Origin: Spirochaetota bacterium
Lineage (GTDB): Bacteria; Spirochaetota; Brachyspiria; Brachyspirales; JACRPF01
Direction: 5' to 3'
Assembly: GCA_016214035.1 (NCBI GenBank)
Contig: JACRPF010000007.1
Location: 186,001 to 250,000 of the forward strand
DNA length: 64,000 nucleotides
The translations under genes and the position numbers were made by a program. Positions 17,562-26,463 of this stretch are shown piece after piece. The notes under the pieces are model-generated. The model saw only the letters and a list, made by a program, of their open reading frames with translations, did not search any database and was not told the origin of the DNA. Numbering within the stretch: the stretch's first letter is position 1; every line of letters begins with the position of its first letter.

Positions 17562-19958
17562 TCAATACGGCCATTTCCAATCACGGATCTCAGGCATATC
17601 CTCACCATGCTCGTTAATATACCTCTTGTGCTCGATGAGCTTGTCGTGCATCTTCTGTTTCACCAGCGCCGCGTTCGGCAAATCCGGCACGCGGTCGATG
17701 ACATCGTCGACAAGATTGAAACGGTCAAGCTCGTTCATCACCACCATATCGAACGGCGTCGTCGTGGTTCCTTCTTCCTTATAGCCGCGCACATGAAAAT
17801 TCCCGTGATTCGTCCGGCGATAGACCAACCGGTGAATAAGCCATGGATAACCGTGGAACGCGAAGATGACGGGTTTATCCTTTGTGAAAAGGCTGTCGAA
17901 ATCATCGTCCGTCAGCCCGTGCGGATGTTCGTTTGCCGGTTCAAGCGACATAAGATCGACGACATTGACCACGCGCACCTTGAGTGACGGTATCTCACGA
18001 CGCAGAAGATCTACTGCGGCAAGCGTTTCAAGCGTTGGCACATCGCCCGCACATGCCATGACTACATCAGGTTCTCCGCGGTCGTTACTTGCCCAGTTCC
18101 AGATGCCGGCGCCTTTCGTGCAGTGCGTGATAGCCGCATCCATATCGAGATACTGCAGCGCCGGCTGTTTGCCCGCAACGATGACATTCACGTAGTTTCG
18201 GCTTCTGAGGCAGTGATCGGTCACCGAGAGGAGCGTGTTCGCATCCGGCGGCAGATACACGCGAATCACTTCCGCTTTTTTGTTGACCACATGATCGATG
18301 AAGCCGGGGTCCTGATGCGAAAAACCGTTGTGGTCCTGCCGCCACACATGCGAGGTGAGCAGATAATTGAGCGAGGCTATGGGCCGTCGCCACGGTATAT
18401 GCCGCGTCGTTTTGAGCCACTTTGCATGCTGATTGAACATCGAGTCGATGATATGGATGAACGCTTCATAGCATGAAAAGAATCCGTGACGTCCGGTGAG
18501 AAGATACCCCTCGAGCCATCCCTGACAGGTATGCTCGCTCAATATTTCCATCACACGTCCGTCGGGTGCGAGTTTGTCATCTTCGGGCAATGTCTTCGCA
18601 AGCCAGGTGCGGGCGGTCACATCGAGCACATTACCGAGCCGGTTTGACGCCGTTTCGTCGGGACCGAACACGCGGAAATTCTTCGCCTGCATATTTGCTT
18701 TCATCACATCGCGGAGGAATGTTCCCATTACGCGAGTGGATTCAGCTTCAACAGTACCGGGCTTATCTATCTTCACCGCATATTTTTTAAAATCGGGCAT
18801 AGCAAGATCGCGGAGCACAAGTCCGCCGTTCGCTCGCGGATTGGCGCCCATGCGGCTATCCTTCTTCGGCGCAAGTGCCGCAAGCTCGGGGATGAGCGAG
18901 CCCTTCGCGTCGAAGAGCTCCTCCGGCTTATAGCTTTTCATCCAGTCTTCGAGTATCTTTATGTGTGCCGGGTTGTCCGCCATCTCGGACAGCGGCACCT
19001 GATGCGAACGCCAATAGTCTTCGGTTTTCTTGCCGTCAACGGACTTCGGGCCCGTCCAGCCCTTGGGTGTGATGAAAATGATCATCGGCCATTTCGGACG
19101 CACCGGCGCCTTTTTACCCGCGCGCGCTTTCTTTTGAATGGAACGTATCTCGCCGATGACCTTCTCAAGCGTTGCCGCCATGAGTGTGTGCATCTTCGCC
19201 GGATCACTGCCCTCAACGTAGTACGGTGTATAACCGTATCCTGTAAAAAGAGCGGTCAGTTCATCACGGCCGATGCGTGCAAGTACCGCCGGATTGGCGA
19301 TCTTATATCCGTTCAGATGCAGTATCGGCAGCACGGCGCCGTCGGTTTTCGGGTTGAGAAATTTATTAGAATGCCAGCTCGCGGCAAGCGGTCCGGTTTC
19401 GGCCTCGCCGTCACCGACGATGCAGGCGGTGATGAGATCGGGGTTATCGAATACCGTTCCGAACGCATGCGATACAGCATAGCCGAGTTCACCGCCTTCA
19501 TGGATGGAACCCGGAGTTTCCGGAGCGACGTGGCTCGGTATGCCGCCCGGGAATGAGAACTGTTTGAAAAGTTTCTGTATACCGGCCTCGTCCCGGGTTA
19601 TCTGCGGATACACATCGCTGTAGGTGCCTTCAAGATACGTATTCGCTACCAGCGCCGGTCCGCCGTGTCCGGGACCGATGATGTAAAGCATATCGAGGTC
19701 ATGTTTCTTTATCATGCGGTTCAGATGCGCATAGATGAAATTCAATCCCGGCGTCGTTCCCCAGTGACCGAGAAGGCGTGGTTTAATGTGTTTCTGAACG
19801 AGCGGTTCTCTGAGGAGCGGATTATCAAGCAGATAGATCTGACCGACGGACAGATAATTAGCCGCGCGCCAGTATGCATCGGTCAATCGCAATTCACCGG
19901 ATAATGCATCGTTCGTATTTTTTATCGCTTTTTTTGCAGCCCGTCTCTTTTTTGCCAT
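17562..19958 (-). CDS. xfp: Phosphoketolase (xylulose-5-phosphate/fructose-6-phosphate)
   Basis: 798 residues, normal for the family. It is a thiamine-diphosphate enzyme that cleaves xylulose-5-P or fructose-6-P with phosphate to acetyl-P plus glyceraldehyde-3-P or erythrose-4-P. Family motifs are intact: [79 protein letters not shown] and the C-terminal [26 protein letters not shown] precedes the ATG. It stands alone between unrelated genes, so it probably has its own promoter. It gives an ATP-yielding route from sugar phosphates to acetate. Dual versus single substrate preference cannot be told from sequence. Confidence 0.95.
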   Translation of the reverse strand: MAKKRRAAKKAIKNTNDALSGELRLTDAYWRAANYLSVGQIYLLDNPLLREPLVQKHIKPRLLGHWGTTPGLNFIYAHLNRMIKKHDLDMLYIIGPGHGGPALVANTYLEGTYSDVYPQITRDEAGIQKLFKQFSFPGGIPSHVAPETPGSIHEGGELGYAVSHAFGTVFDNPDLITACIVGDGEAETGPLAASWHSNKFLNPKTDGAVLPILHLNGYKIANPAVLARIGRDELTALFTGYGYTPYYVEGSDPAKMHTLMAATLEKVIGEIRSIQKKARAGKKAPVRPKWPMIIFITPKGWTGPKSVDGKKTEDYWRSHQVPLSEMADNPAHIKILEDWMKSYKPEELFDAKGSLIPELAALAPKKDSRMGANPRANGGLVLRDLAMPDFKKYAVKIDKPGTVEAESTRVMGTFLRDVMKANMQAKNFRVFGPDETASNRLGNVLDVTARTWLAKTLPEDDKLAPDGRVMEILSEHTCQGWLEGYLLTGRHGFFSCYEAFIHIIDSMFNQHAKWLKTTRHIPWRRPIASLNYLLTSHVWRQDHNGFSHQDPGFIDHVVNKKAEVIRVYLPPDANTLLSVTDHCLRSRNYVNVIVAGKQPALQYLDMDAAITHCTKGAGIWNWASNDRGEPDVVMACAGDVPTLETLAAVDLLRREIPSLKVRVVNVVDLMSLEPANEHPHGLTDDDFDSLFTKDKPVIFAFHGYPWLIHRLVYRRTNHGNFHVRGYKEEGTTTTPFDMVVMNELDRFNLVDDVIDRVPDLPNAALVKQKMHDKLIEHKRYINEHGEDMPEIRDWKWPY

Positions 19959-20064
19959 ATGAACACTCCACCGGTACTACTATGACGATTATTATACCCC
20001 ATGCGCCTGAGAATGGCAATCCGAGTGACGCGGGCCGCATACGTAAAAATTCCATCATCCCCGC

Positions 20065-20093
20065 TTGACATTCAATCCTTCTTATGATATAGT
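20065..20093 (+). promoter_or_regulatory. Sigma-70-type promoter of the tRNA-tRNA-rpsU unit
   Basis: A perfect -35 hexamer TTGACA (20065-20070) is separated by exactly 17 bases from TATAGT (20088-20093), which lies 17 bases before the first tRNA base. No other good promoter lies between here and the terminator after rpsU, so both tRNAs and rpsU are probably one transcript. Confidence 0.8.
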
Positions 20094-20109
20094 TCCGTAC
20101 CTCAAACAC

Positions 20110-20182
<73 letters not shown>

Positions 20183-20187
20183 CATGG

Positions 20188-20224
20188 CTCCCGCGCACGA
20201 TCCGGCAACGGATTTGTGCGGGAG
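20188..20224 (+). other. Stable stem-loop between the two tRNA genes
   Basis: CTCCC...GCAC pairs with GTGC...GGGAG, then GATCCG/CGGATT, around a GCAA tetraloop. It lies 5 bases after the first tRNA and 12 before the second. There is no T run, so it is not a classic terminator. It may guide processing of the tRNA precursor. Confidence 0.6.
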
Positions 20225-20236
20225 TCCGCTCGCGAC

Positions 20237-20309
20237 GGCGGGGTAGCTCAGTCGGTAGAGCATCGCTCTCATAAGGCGAGTGTCAAGGGTTCGAGTCCCT
20301 TCTCCGCTA
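20237..20309 (+). tRNA. Elongator tRNA-Met (CAT)
   Basis: A 73-base cloverleaf: acceptor GGCGGGG/CTCCGCT (G-T and G-C pairs throughout), D arm GCTC/GAGC, anticodon stem TCGCT/GGCGA around CTCATAA, T arm AAGGG/CCCTT. The paired 1-72 position and lack of the three G-C pairs separate it from the initiator. A lysidine-modified isoleucine tRNA also reads CAT and cannot be excluded by eye. Confidence 0.88.
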
Positions 20310-20338
20310 AGTAATAAACCAAAAGTAGGTGATGATTT

Positions 20339-20548
20339 TTGGCAAAGGTCGTAGTCAACGAAGGCGAATCAATCGAGTCGGCAGTGAAGCGTTTCCGCAG
20401 ACAATGCGAGAACGAAGGTATTCTGCAGGACCTGAAAGAAAAGCAGTTCTACAAAAAGCCGTCTCTTGAGCGCAAGCTTAAGCACGAGAAGGCCCTCAAG
20501 CGCTTGAAGCGCAAGATGAAGAAAGAACGCCGCCTCGGCATCGCCTGA
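20339..20548 (+). CDS. rpsU: 30S ribosomal protein S21
   Basis: 69 residues, a normal length for S21, a small, basic protein of the 30S platform that helps mRNA binding. It begins AKVVVNEGESIESAVKRFRRQ and ends in a Lys/Arg-rich helix (KALKRLKRKMKKERR). The start is TTG at 20339, preceded by AGGTGA with 6-base spacing; no ATG lies in range. It follows the two Met tRNAs on the same transcript and is closed by a terminator. Confidence 0.95.
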   Translation: MAKVVVNEGESIESAVKRFRRQCENEGILQDLKEKQFYKKPSLERKLKHEKALKRLKRKMKKERRLGIA

Positions 20549-20562
20549 TACATGGCGCACTG

Positions 20563-20599
20563 AAACCCGGTTCCGTGAAAGCGGGATCGGGTTTTTCTT
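20563..20599 (+). terminator. Rho-independent terminator after rpsU
   Basis: AAACCCG (20563-20569) pairs with CGGGTTT (20588-20594), the stem extends inward through GTTCCG/CGGGAT, and a T-rich run follows to 20599. It sits 15 bases after the rpsU stop. Confidence 0.88.
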
Positions 20600-20649
20600 T
20601 TGGTACGTCCGGGTGAACATCCGGGCACATGATGATCATTGAAAAAATG

Positions 20650-20954
20650 AAGCAGGATGAATAAACGCGGAAACGCAAGTTTCTGAGGAAAGTCCGTACC
20701 TCTAAAGGGAAGGGCGCAGGCTAACGGCCTGACGGTGTGAACCGATGGAAAGTGCAGCAGAAAATATACCGCCGGAAACGGTAAGGGTGAAATGGTGCGG
20801 TAAGAGCGCACCGCGCACGGAGTGATCCGCTGCGGCAGTGCAAACCCCGCCCGAGGCAAGGTCAAACAGAGCTTTGGTACCCTTTCTTACACGCTCAGGT
20901 AGACCGCAAAGATAAATGTTTATTCGCGACAGAATGCGGCTTATAGTCCTGCTT
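20650..20954 (+). ncRNA. rnpB: RNase P RNA, bacterial class A
   Basis: About 305 bases. The universal core GAGGAAAGTCC is at 20685-20695 and the 3' signature ACAGAATGCGGCTTATAG ends at 20946. P1 is visible as AAGCAGGA (20650-20657) with TCCTGCTT (20947-20954). A second long-range helix is GAATAAAC (20659-20666) with GTTTATTC (20918-20925). A run of Ts (20956-20962) directly after P1 makes P1 double as the terminator. The RNA is the catalytic subunit that trims 5' ends of tRNA precursors. The promoter is not obvious, so it may be read from the rpsU side. Confidence 0.95.
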
Positions 20955-20972
20955 CTTTTTTTATACGCGGTC

Positions 20973-21137
20973 TTATTGTCCCGTATACTTCTTCACGAAC
21001 GAAACAAATTTATTCACATCAACGGCGCCCATCTCAACGAGTATTTCGCCGAGCGTGCCGCCGCGTTTTTTCTGGATCAGCTTTGCGCGTTCCAGACAAT
21101 CCCTCGTAATGATACCTTCGGTGATAAGTTCCTGCAT
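20973..21137 (-). CDS. 54-residue MshEN-like small protein downstream of csrA
   Basis: A short reverse-strand frame from ATG 21137, with a strong AAGGAGAG ribosome site, to TAA at 20973. The product begins MQELITEGIITRDCLERAK and continues LIQKKRGGTLGEILVEMGAV to end KYTGQ. The pattern ITxxxLexAxxxQkkxgxxLGEILVExGxV is that of one half of the N-terminal domain of GspE/PilB-type ATPases (MshEN, a c-di-GMP-binding module in some members). Here it stands alone, with no ATPase. It starts 33 bases after the csrA stop and is probably cotranscribed with fliW-csrA. Its 3' end meets rnpB convergently. The role is unknown. Confidence 0.75.
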   Translation of the reverse strand: MQELITEGIITRDCLERAKLIQKKRGGTLGEILVEMGAVDVNKFVSFVKKYTGQ

Positions 21138-21170
21138 ACGACTCTCCTTGCTTTAACGTTACACTTTTTG

Positions 21171-21467
21171 TTATTTATCCGGTTCGTTCTTCGGCACCGT
21201 GCCGCCCTCGCCTGCCGCACCCGCTTTCTGTATCTCGCCCGCCTTCAAAAATCCGCCGAGATTCTTTATCGCTTCGGTATCCATGCGCGCGGCGGCCTCT
21301 TTATTGGCACGTTCTATCTCTTCATATATTTCCTTGCGGAACACCTTCACATCTTTCGGCGCGTGAATCCCCACCTTGATGTTTTCACCTTTGATATCGA
21401 TGATGACAATCTCGATATTATCGCCGATAACGATGCTTTGATTAATTTTGCGTGACAATACCAGCAT
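21171..21467 (-). CDS. csrA: Carbon storage regulator CsrA with C-terminal extension
   Basis: 98 residues, against about 60-75 in most CsrA proteins. It is a dimeric RNA-binding repressor that blocks ribosome sites containing GGA. Key RNA-contact positions are kept: Leu4, Arg6 and Arg44 in MLVLSRK and VFRKEIYEEI. The final 40 residues (after about 58) are Ala/Gly/Lys-rich and probably flexible; they end GTVPKNEPDK. It lies 9 bases after fliW, the usual Gram-positive and spirochaete arrangement, in which FliW sequesters CsrA until flagellin builds up. Confidence 0.94.
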   Translation of the reverse strand: MLVLSRKINQSIVIGDNIEIVIIDIKGENIKVGIHAPKDVKVFRKEIYEEIERANKEAAARMDTEAIKNLGGFLKAGEIQKAGAAGEGGTVPKNEPDK

Positions 21468-21476
21468 TCGCTGTCC

Positions 21477-21914
21477 TCACGCCGATGCTTTCGCGACTAC
21501 CGGATGCCGCGTTGAATAGTTGTCATTGAGCGCGATACACTGCTTCGCCGTCATAGTCACCTTATTGATGACAATAGGCCCCTGCAGATTGGCGGTCATA
21601 TCGGCCATGCGTTCGGGAACGGTGACGATGAGAAAAACGAGGACGTCATCAAGCGTACGGATGCCGAGTTCCGCGAGGTCGTTCGAGTGTATGTCCAGCT
21701 GATACCAGGAAAACAGCAGCCCCGGCGGTATGACGATGAACGACAGGTTTTCATCATCCACCGACTGCAGCACGTGAAAGATGCCGTCCTTGTCCATATC
21801 AAGCAGATAAAACTCGTGGTATTCCTCAAACCCGAACGGTCCCTGCGAGAAGCGGATATGCCTGCTCTCGTCAATCTCTACCGTGCCGAGTATTCGTGAA
21901 CGGATGATGGCCAT
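21477..21914 (-). CDS. fliW: Flagellar assembly factor FliW
   Basis: 145 residues, typical FliW length. FliW binds CsrA and flagellin alternately, coupling flagellin synthesis to export. Family strands are clear: RILGTVEIDESRHIRFSQGPFGFEEYHEFYLLD, then FIVIPP, and the closing TANLQGPIVINKVTMTAKQ with QG-PI-IN. The ATG at 21914 follows a GGAGCG ribosome site, and the gene leads the fliW-csrA-small-protein unit. It implies the organism makes flagella although no flagellin gene is in this window. Confidence 0.94.
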   Translation of the reverse strand: MAIIRSRILGTVEIDESRHIRFSQGPFGFEEYHEFYLLDMDKDGIFHVLQSVDDENLSFIVIPPGLLFSWYQLDIHSNDLAELGIRTLDDVLVFLIVTVPERMADMTANLQGPIVINKVTMTAKQCIALNDNYSTRHPVVAKASA

Positions 21915-22098
21915 GCGTACGGCGCTCCTTCAGGGAAAATTGAACCTGGTTATCGTTAGCAATATCGGCATTCGCATAAACTCCCTTAGCTTTTTTATCT
22001 TCCGGCGTCCCGCCCTGCCGCAATCGCTATTTGACTTATTCGGTATGATATATAAATTATCGTTGCATCGTTCCACATCATACCCAAAGGACCGCGCT

Positions 22099-23745
22099 AT
22101 GAATATGTTCTGTTTTCAATGCCAGGAAACCGAGGAAGGCAAAGGATGCACAATCCTCGGCGCCTGCGGGAAATCCGACGAAGTCGCAAATCTCATAGAC
22201 CTTGTTATTTATAATCTGAAAGGGATTGCTTCAGTATACGAAACACTCCGGGCGAACAATGTCGATGCGTTCAGCCGCGAACTGAGCGTGTACGTCACCC
22301 ACGCACTCTATGCAACGGTGACCAATGTGAACTTTGTCCCCGAACGTCATCTGGCGCTGGTACATGAAGGACTTCGTTTCAAGCGAACGCTCCTCGACAA
22401 AGCCAAAGCGGCATCAATCACCATTGCCGGGGAAGCGGCGCTCTGGGACGCGAAAACCGACGACGATTGTCTGCGTAAATCATATCTTGTGGGCGTACTT
22501 ACCACCAAGGATGAGGACATCCGCTCACTGCGTGAGACGATAATTTACGGACTTAAGGGCATCGCCGCATATGTGAACCACGCGAATGTGCTTGGTTTTT
22601 ACGATACGGCAATATTCGACCATATGATGCAGGCGCTTGCGGCAACGGTAAACGAGCATTCAATTGATGAACTCATGGCACTGGTACTCGCCACCGGCAA
22701 AACCATGGTGGACGCGATGACCATTCTCAACAAGGCCCACGGCTCGGCATTCGGCACTCCGCTCCCGAACGATATCCCCATCGGTGTGCGCGGCAATCCG
22801 GGCATTCTCATCTCGGGGCATGACCTCAAGGATATCGCAGCGCTCCTCGAACAGACCGCCGAGAGCGGCGTGGATGTATACACGCATTCGGAAATGATAT
22901 CGGCACACTACTATCCGGCGCTCCGGAAATATCCGCATCTCGCGGGTAATTACGGCGGTGCGTGGTGGAATCAGGACATCGAATTCAAATCGTTCAACGG
23001 CCCCGTCATCGTCACCTCGAACTGCATCACACCGGTACAGGATTCATACCTCAAACGGATATTCACCACCGGCCCGGCGGGATATCCCGGCGTAGAGCGG
23101 GTTCCGAATAAAACGGGCACGGATACTCCGGATTTCAGCGCCGTCATCGCCCTTGCAAAGACATGTCCGCCGCCCTCCCCCATCAACACGGGAACAGTTC
23201 CGGGCGGATATGCACATGCGGCGCTGCCGCAATACGCGGAAAAGATCGTTGGCCTTATTAAAGAAGGAAAGATTCGCCGGTTCATCGTCATCGCCGGATG
23301 CGACGGACGCGATGCCCGCCGCGATTATTATACCGAAGTGGCGAAAGCGCTGCCGCACGACACGATGATACTCACTGCCGGCTGCGCAAAATACCGTTTC
23401 TTCAAACTCGACCTCGGAAACATCGAAGGCATACCGCGCATCATCGAAGCGGGACAGTGCAACGATTCATTCTCGCTTTTGTCGATAGCGCTGGAACTGC
23501 AGAAGGTGTTCGGAAAATCGCACATCAACGAACTTCCCGTATCGTTCGACATACCCTGGTATGACCAAAAGGCTGTCGGCGTACTGCTGGCGCTGCTCTA
23601 TCTGGGTGTGAAAAACGTCCGGCTCGGCCCGTCGTTCCCTGCATTCCTGTCGCCGAACATACAGCAGAAAATCATCGACGCGTATCATCTGCAGCGTATC
23701 GGCACTCCCGCGGGAGATGTCGCCGCGATGATGGAAGGACGCTGA
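22099..23745 (+). CDS. hcp: Hydroxylamine reductase / hybrid cluster protein
   Basis: 548 residues from ATG 22099, where the protein opens MNMFCFQCQETEEGKGC, the N-terminal iron-sulphur cysteine motif of Hcp; the open frame runs further upstream but without family sequence. Hybrid-cluster ligands are present in ISGHDLKD, YTHSEM, TSNCITP and GCAKYRF. Hcp reduces NO or hydroxylamine and is part of nitrosative-stress defence. No hcr-type reductase is adjacent, so electrons come from elsewhere. A TTGACT hexamer near 22027 may belong to its promoter. It ends 3 bases from the convergent chemoreceptor gene. Confidence 0.95.
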   Translation: MNMFCFQCQETEEGKGCTILGACGKSDEVANLIDLVIYNLKGIASVYETLRANNVDAFSRELSVYVTHALYATVTNVNFVPERHLALVHEGLRFKRTLLDKAKAASITIAGEAALWDAKTDDDCLRKSYLVGVLTTKDEDIRSLRETIIYGLKGIAAYVNHANVLGFYDTAIFDHMMQALAATVNEHSIDELMALVLATGKTMVDAMTILNKAHGSAFGTPLPNDIPIGVRGNPGILISGHDLKDIAALLEQTAESGVDVYTHSEMISAHYYPALRKYPHLAGNYGGAWWNQDIEFKSFNGPVIVTSNCITPVQDSYLKRIFTTGPAGYPGVERVPNKTGTDTPDFSAVIALAKTCPPPSPINTGTVPGGYAHAALPQYAEKIVGLIKEGKIRRFIVIAGCDGRDARRDYYTEVAKALPHDTMILTAGCAKYRFFKLDLGNIEGIPRIIEAGQCNDSFSLLSIALELQKVFGKSHINELPVSFDIPWYDQKAVGVLLALLYLGVKNVRLGPSFPAFLSPNIQQKIIDAYHLQRIGTPAGDVAAMMEGR

Positions 23746-23748
23746 CGC

Positions 23749-25617
23749 TCAGGGCAGAAGTTCGGGCTTTTTTGGCGCTTCCTCAAGACGGTAACGCGCG
23801 AGCTCGTGCTCAAGCGCGGCCATGGTCTCGGCGTTCGCCGATGTCATATGTAGAATATCCGCTATCGCCGCGGATATCTGTTCGGTCCCCGTACCCATTT
23901 CAAGGATGCTGTTCTTGACCTCAAGCGATATCTGTTTCAGATCACGCACCGACACCGCGGTATCGGTGGTATACCGGTTGAATTCCTCAAAATCGGTCTG
24001 CATACCCGTTAGTGCCCCGGTGATGGACTCATACGAACCCTTGATAGCATTGGTCACTTCGGAGATCGACGCAACGGCGGATAGCATTTCCTTTGCTCCG
24101 GCGCTCTGCTCTGCCGCGGCGTTCTTCACCTGTGCGATTATACCGCGTATTTTCTGAGCCTCGTCCGTCACCACGCCGAAATTCGACTGCGTCTCCTCAA
24201 GATCCTGCGCGGTCACTTTCACGCTCTTCTCGATATCCTTCAGCGACTGCTTCGCGTCATCCGCCTGCCGGTTGGCGAGTTCGGAGAGTTTGCGTATCTC
24301 CTCGGCGACCACCGCGAATCCCCTGCCGTGTTCTCCGGCATGCGCGGCCTCGATGGCGGCGTTCATCGCGAGCAGATTCGTCTGCGATGCGATATTCACG
24401 ATAGCCGAAACGAAATCATTGATGATGCTCACCGAACGCAGCACCTCATCCATGTTCTCCGCGGTACGCTCCACAAGCGTTTTACTCGTATCGGCCACCC
24501 GGGTGAGCCCCTCTGCATTCTCGTTCGCGTTACCGGCAACCGTAACCACGCTTGCCATTGTCGCCGACATCTCCTCCACCGACGAGGCCATCTGGTTCAC
24601 GCTTGATGCGTTCGACTGTATGCGTCCGGTCAGCTCAGTCGTCTGCGCGGTAAGTTTCTTGATACTCCGCGATATCGTGTACGAACGCTCCTTAAGCTCT
24701 ATGTTCTCAAGCTCCGACTTCTCCACCGACGAAAACTGCTTCATCGTATTCGACTCAATCGATTTGATGTTCGCCGTCATCTGGTTTATCGCCGCGGCGC
24801 TCTCGTTCATGGATGAGGCCAGACGCTCGGCCTGTTCGTTCGAATGCCGGATGCCCTTCTGCACATGTATGAGGAGCTTTTGTATCCTGTCGGTGAACTG
24901 GTTGAACGACCTTGTTAAAAGACCGAATTCATTTTTGCTCTTTACCTCCAGCCGCCGGGTGAGATCGGCCTCGCCGGCTGCGATGGTGCCGAGTACCTTA
25001 TTCATCTCATAAAGCGGCTGCATATTTCTTACCACAAGAAAGCCGAGTGAGAGGACTCCGAAAAGGGAGAATACCACCGTCAACAGCATCTGCCAGAACA
25101 GATAATTGCCAACAGGCTTCTCACGCTGTGCGTACGGGACGGCGTAGACAACCGTCCACTTCCACGGGTCATAGGTCTTATAAACGCCGACCATACGCTT
25201 CCCGGCATGCGCATACTCCGTCACGCCCTGCTTTTCAGCGATCATGCGTCCGGCAAACGATTCCTTCCTGACACTATCGCTCCCGGCATCATAATACGGA
25301 TGTGCCGCAAGCATCCCGTCGGCATCGAGCACAAAGGCATGTTCAACATCGCTGTTCGTCACGCCCGGGAACATTCCTTTTATCCTGCCGCGTACCGCCC
25401 GCTGCGCTTCTGTTTGATTCGAGTACCCCCCTTCATGATACCGATCATCCTCCGACTGAATGAGCCTGAGCAGATATTCAACGTCTTTTGCATACGACGC
25501 ATTCGAGACGCGGTCGAGTTCCCTGTCGAATTGCCGATAACCGATATAGGTGTTCAGCATCATCCAGAATACGATAATGACGACGCCGAAAATCATAAAA
25601 TGCTGACGAATACTCAT
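23749..25617 (-). CDS. Methyl-accepting chemotaxis protein with periplasmic Cache-type sensor
   Basis: 622 residues. A first membrane helix at about residues 8-25 and a second at about 180-205 ([24 protein letters not shown]) enclose a Cache-like sensor with [22 protein letters not shown] segment follows ([27 protein letters not shown]). The long signalling coiled coil carries the conserved hairpin tip around [21 protein letters not shown] and [12 protein letters not shown]. There is no C-terminal CheR-binding pentapeptide. It signals through CheA/CheW, not encoded here. AGGGA precedes the ATG. It lies 59 bases after the stand-alone Cache gene and probably shares its transcript. Confidence 0.93.
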   Translation of the reverse strand: MSIRQHFMIFGVVIIVFWMMLNTYIGYRQFDRELDRVSNASYAKDVEYLLRLIQSEDDRYHEGGYSNQTEAQRAVRGRIKGMFPGVTNSDVEHAFVLDADGMLAAHPYYDAGSDSVRKESFAGRMIAEKQGVTEYAHAGKRMVGVYKTYDPWKWTVVYAVPYAQREKPVGNYLFWQMLLTVVFSLFGVLSLGFLVVRNMQPLYEMNKVLGTIAAGEADLTRRLEVKSKNEFGLLTRSFNQFTDRIQKLLIHVQKGIRHSNEQAERLASSMNESAAAINQMTANIKSIESNTMKQFSSVEKSELENIELKERSYTISRSIKKLTAQTTELTGRIQSNASSVNQMASSVEEMSATMASVVTVAGNANENAEGLTRVADTSKTLVERTAENMDEVLRSVSIINDFVSAIVNIASQTNLLAMNAAIEAAHAGEHGRGFAVVAEEIRKLSELANRQADDAKQSLKDIEKSVKVTAQDLEETQSNFGVVTDEAQKIRGIIAQVKNAAAEQSAGAKEMLSAVASISEVTNAIKGSYESITGALTGMQTDFEEFNRYTTDTAVSVRDLKQISLEVKNSILEMGTGTEQISAAIADILHMTSANAETMAALEHELARYRLEEAPKKPELLP

Positions 25618-25676
25618 AGTGCAATCCCTCGGATGTCAGAATGTATCGGCATCAGTTCGCTGCTTCTGCCGCCGTA

Positions 25677-26291
25677 TCACTGTACGTAGTTTTTCAGAAG
25701 CGCCCGCTTATGCATATCGATACCGATGGTGATGGCGCCGATGACCCGCTTCGCTTTCGCGTCAAAAATGGGCAGTGACACCTGCATTGATGCGGTTCCC
25801 GTACTTTCATCATATCGCACCTTATCGATGAATATGCTGCCGCCGGTACCGTATGACTTGATGAATTTATCTTCATCACCCTGCCAGTAGTCCGATGTCT
25901 TCTTTGCCGCGGCAACGATACAGCCCTGGAAGTCCATGATGAACGCCTCGGCGATAAGCCCCGAGGTGTCTTTCATCTTTTTTCTGAGCAGATCCGATAC
26001 CGGGTTCTCGATGAAACGGCGCTGCAATGGCGTAAGGTCCCGTGACGACATCCATTCCTTATCGACCGCTTTCACTTCATCGATCGTGCGCCTGGCGAAT
26101 TCGGCATTCACCTGTTGCACCGCGGTAACGATCAGATCGCTGTTAATCCAGGTGAGCAGATAGGTGCTGATGAATGCCGCCGCTTCTTTCGAAGTCCTGA
26201 CCGCGGACATATCATATACCTTTTTCACATCGTCGCTCATCAGCTGAAATGCAACGGCCGCAACAGAGATCGCGATGAAAACCATGCGCAT
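25677..26291 (-). CDS. Stand-alone exported Cache/PDC sensor-domain protein
   Basis: 204 residues with an N-terminal hydrophobic segment (MRMVFIAISVAAVAFQLMS) that is either a signal peptide or an anchor. The rest matches a single Cache/PDC domain: long N-terminal helix, LIAEAFIMDFQGCIVAAAKKTSDYWQG, then ASMQVSLPIFDAKAKRVIGAITIGIDM. No HAMP, kinase or signalling domain follows. AAGGAG precedes the ATG at 26291. Placed directly before a chemoreceptor, it may bind ligand and act on the receptor's own sensor. Conversely it could be a detached relic of one. Confidence 0.78.
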   Translation of the reverse strand: MRMVFIAISVAAVAFQLMSDDVKKVYDMSAVRTSKEAAAFISTYLLTWINSDLIVTAVQQVNAEFARRTIDEVKAVDKEWMSSRDLTPLQRRFIENPVSDLLRKKMKDTSGLIAEAFIMDFQGCIVAAAKKTSDYWQGDEDKFIKSYGTGGSIFIDKVRYDESTGTASMQVSLPIFDAKAKRVIGAITIGIDMHKRALLKNYVQ

Positions 26292-26327
26292 CGTGAAAAC
26301 TCCTTGCGTGCAGAGGCTTGTTTTGCT

Positions 26328-26355
26328 ATGGTATAAAAGATACTTTTTTTGTCAA
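26328..26355 (-). promoter_or_regulatory. Sigma-70-like promoter of the Cache protein-chemoreceptor unit
   Basis: On the reverse strand TTGACA (26355-26350), 16 bases, then TACCAT (26333-26328). It lies 37 bases before the ATG at 26291 in a 172-base gap. The -35 is perfect and the -10 matches four of six positions. Confidence 0.6.
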
Positions 26356-26463
26356 CATGGAAATCAATCCGTGGAAATCCGGGCTCATTTCATCATACCG
26401 GACAGCAGAAGCACCGCAACCGATGATGACTCAGCGAATTTTTTCGATACATTTCAGTGCGGG

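Noticed and set aside
21883-22098. Upstream extension of the hcp frame
   Set aside because: Hcp family sequence begins at MNMFCFQCQ (22099); the upstream codons overlap fliW and show no similarity.
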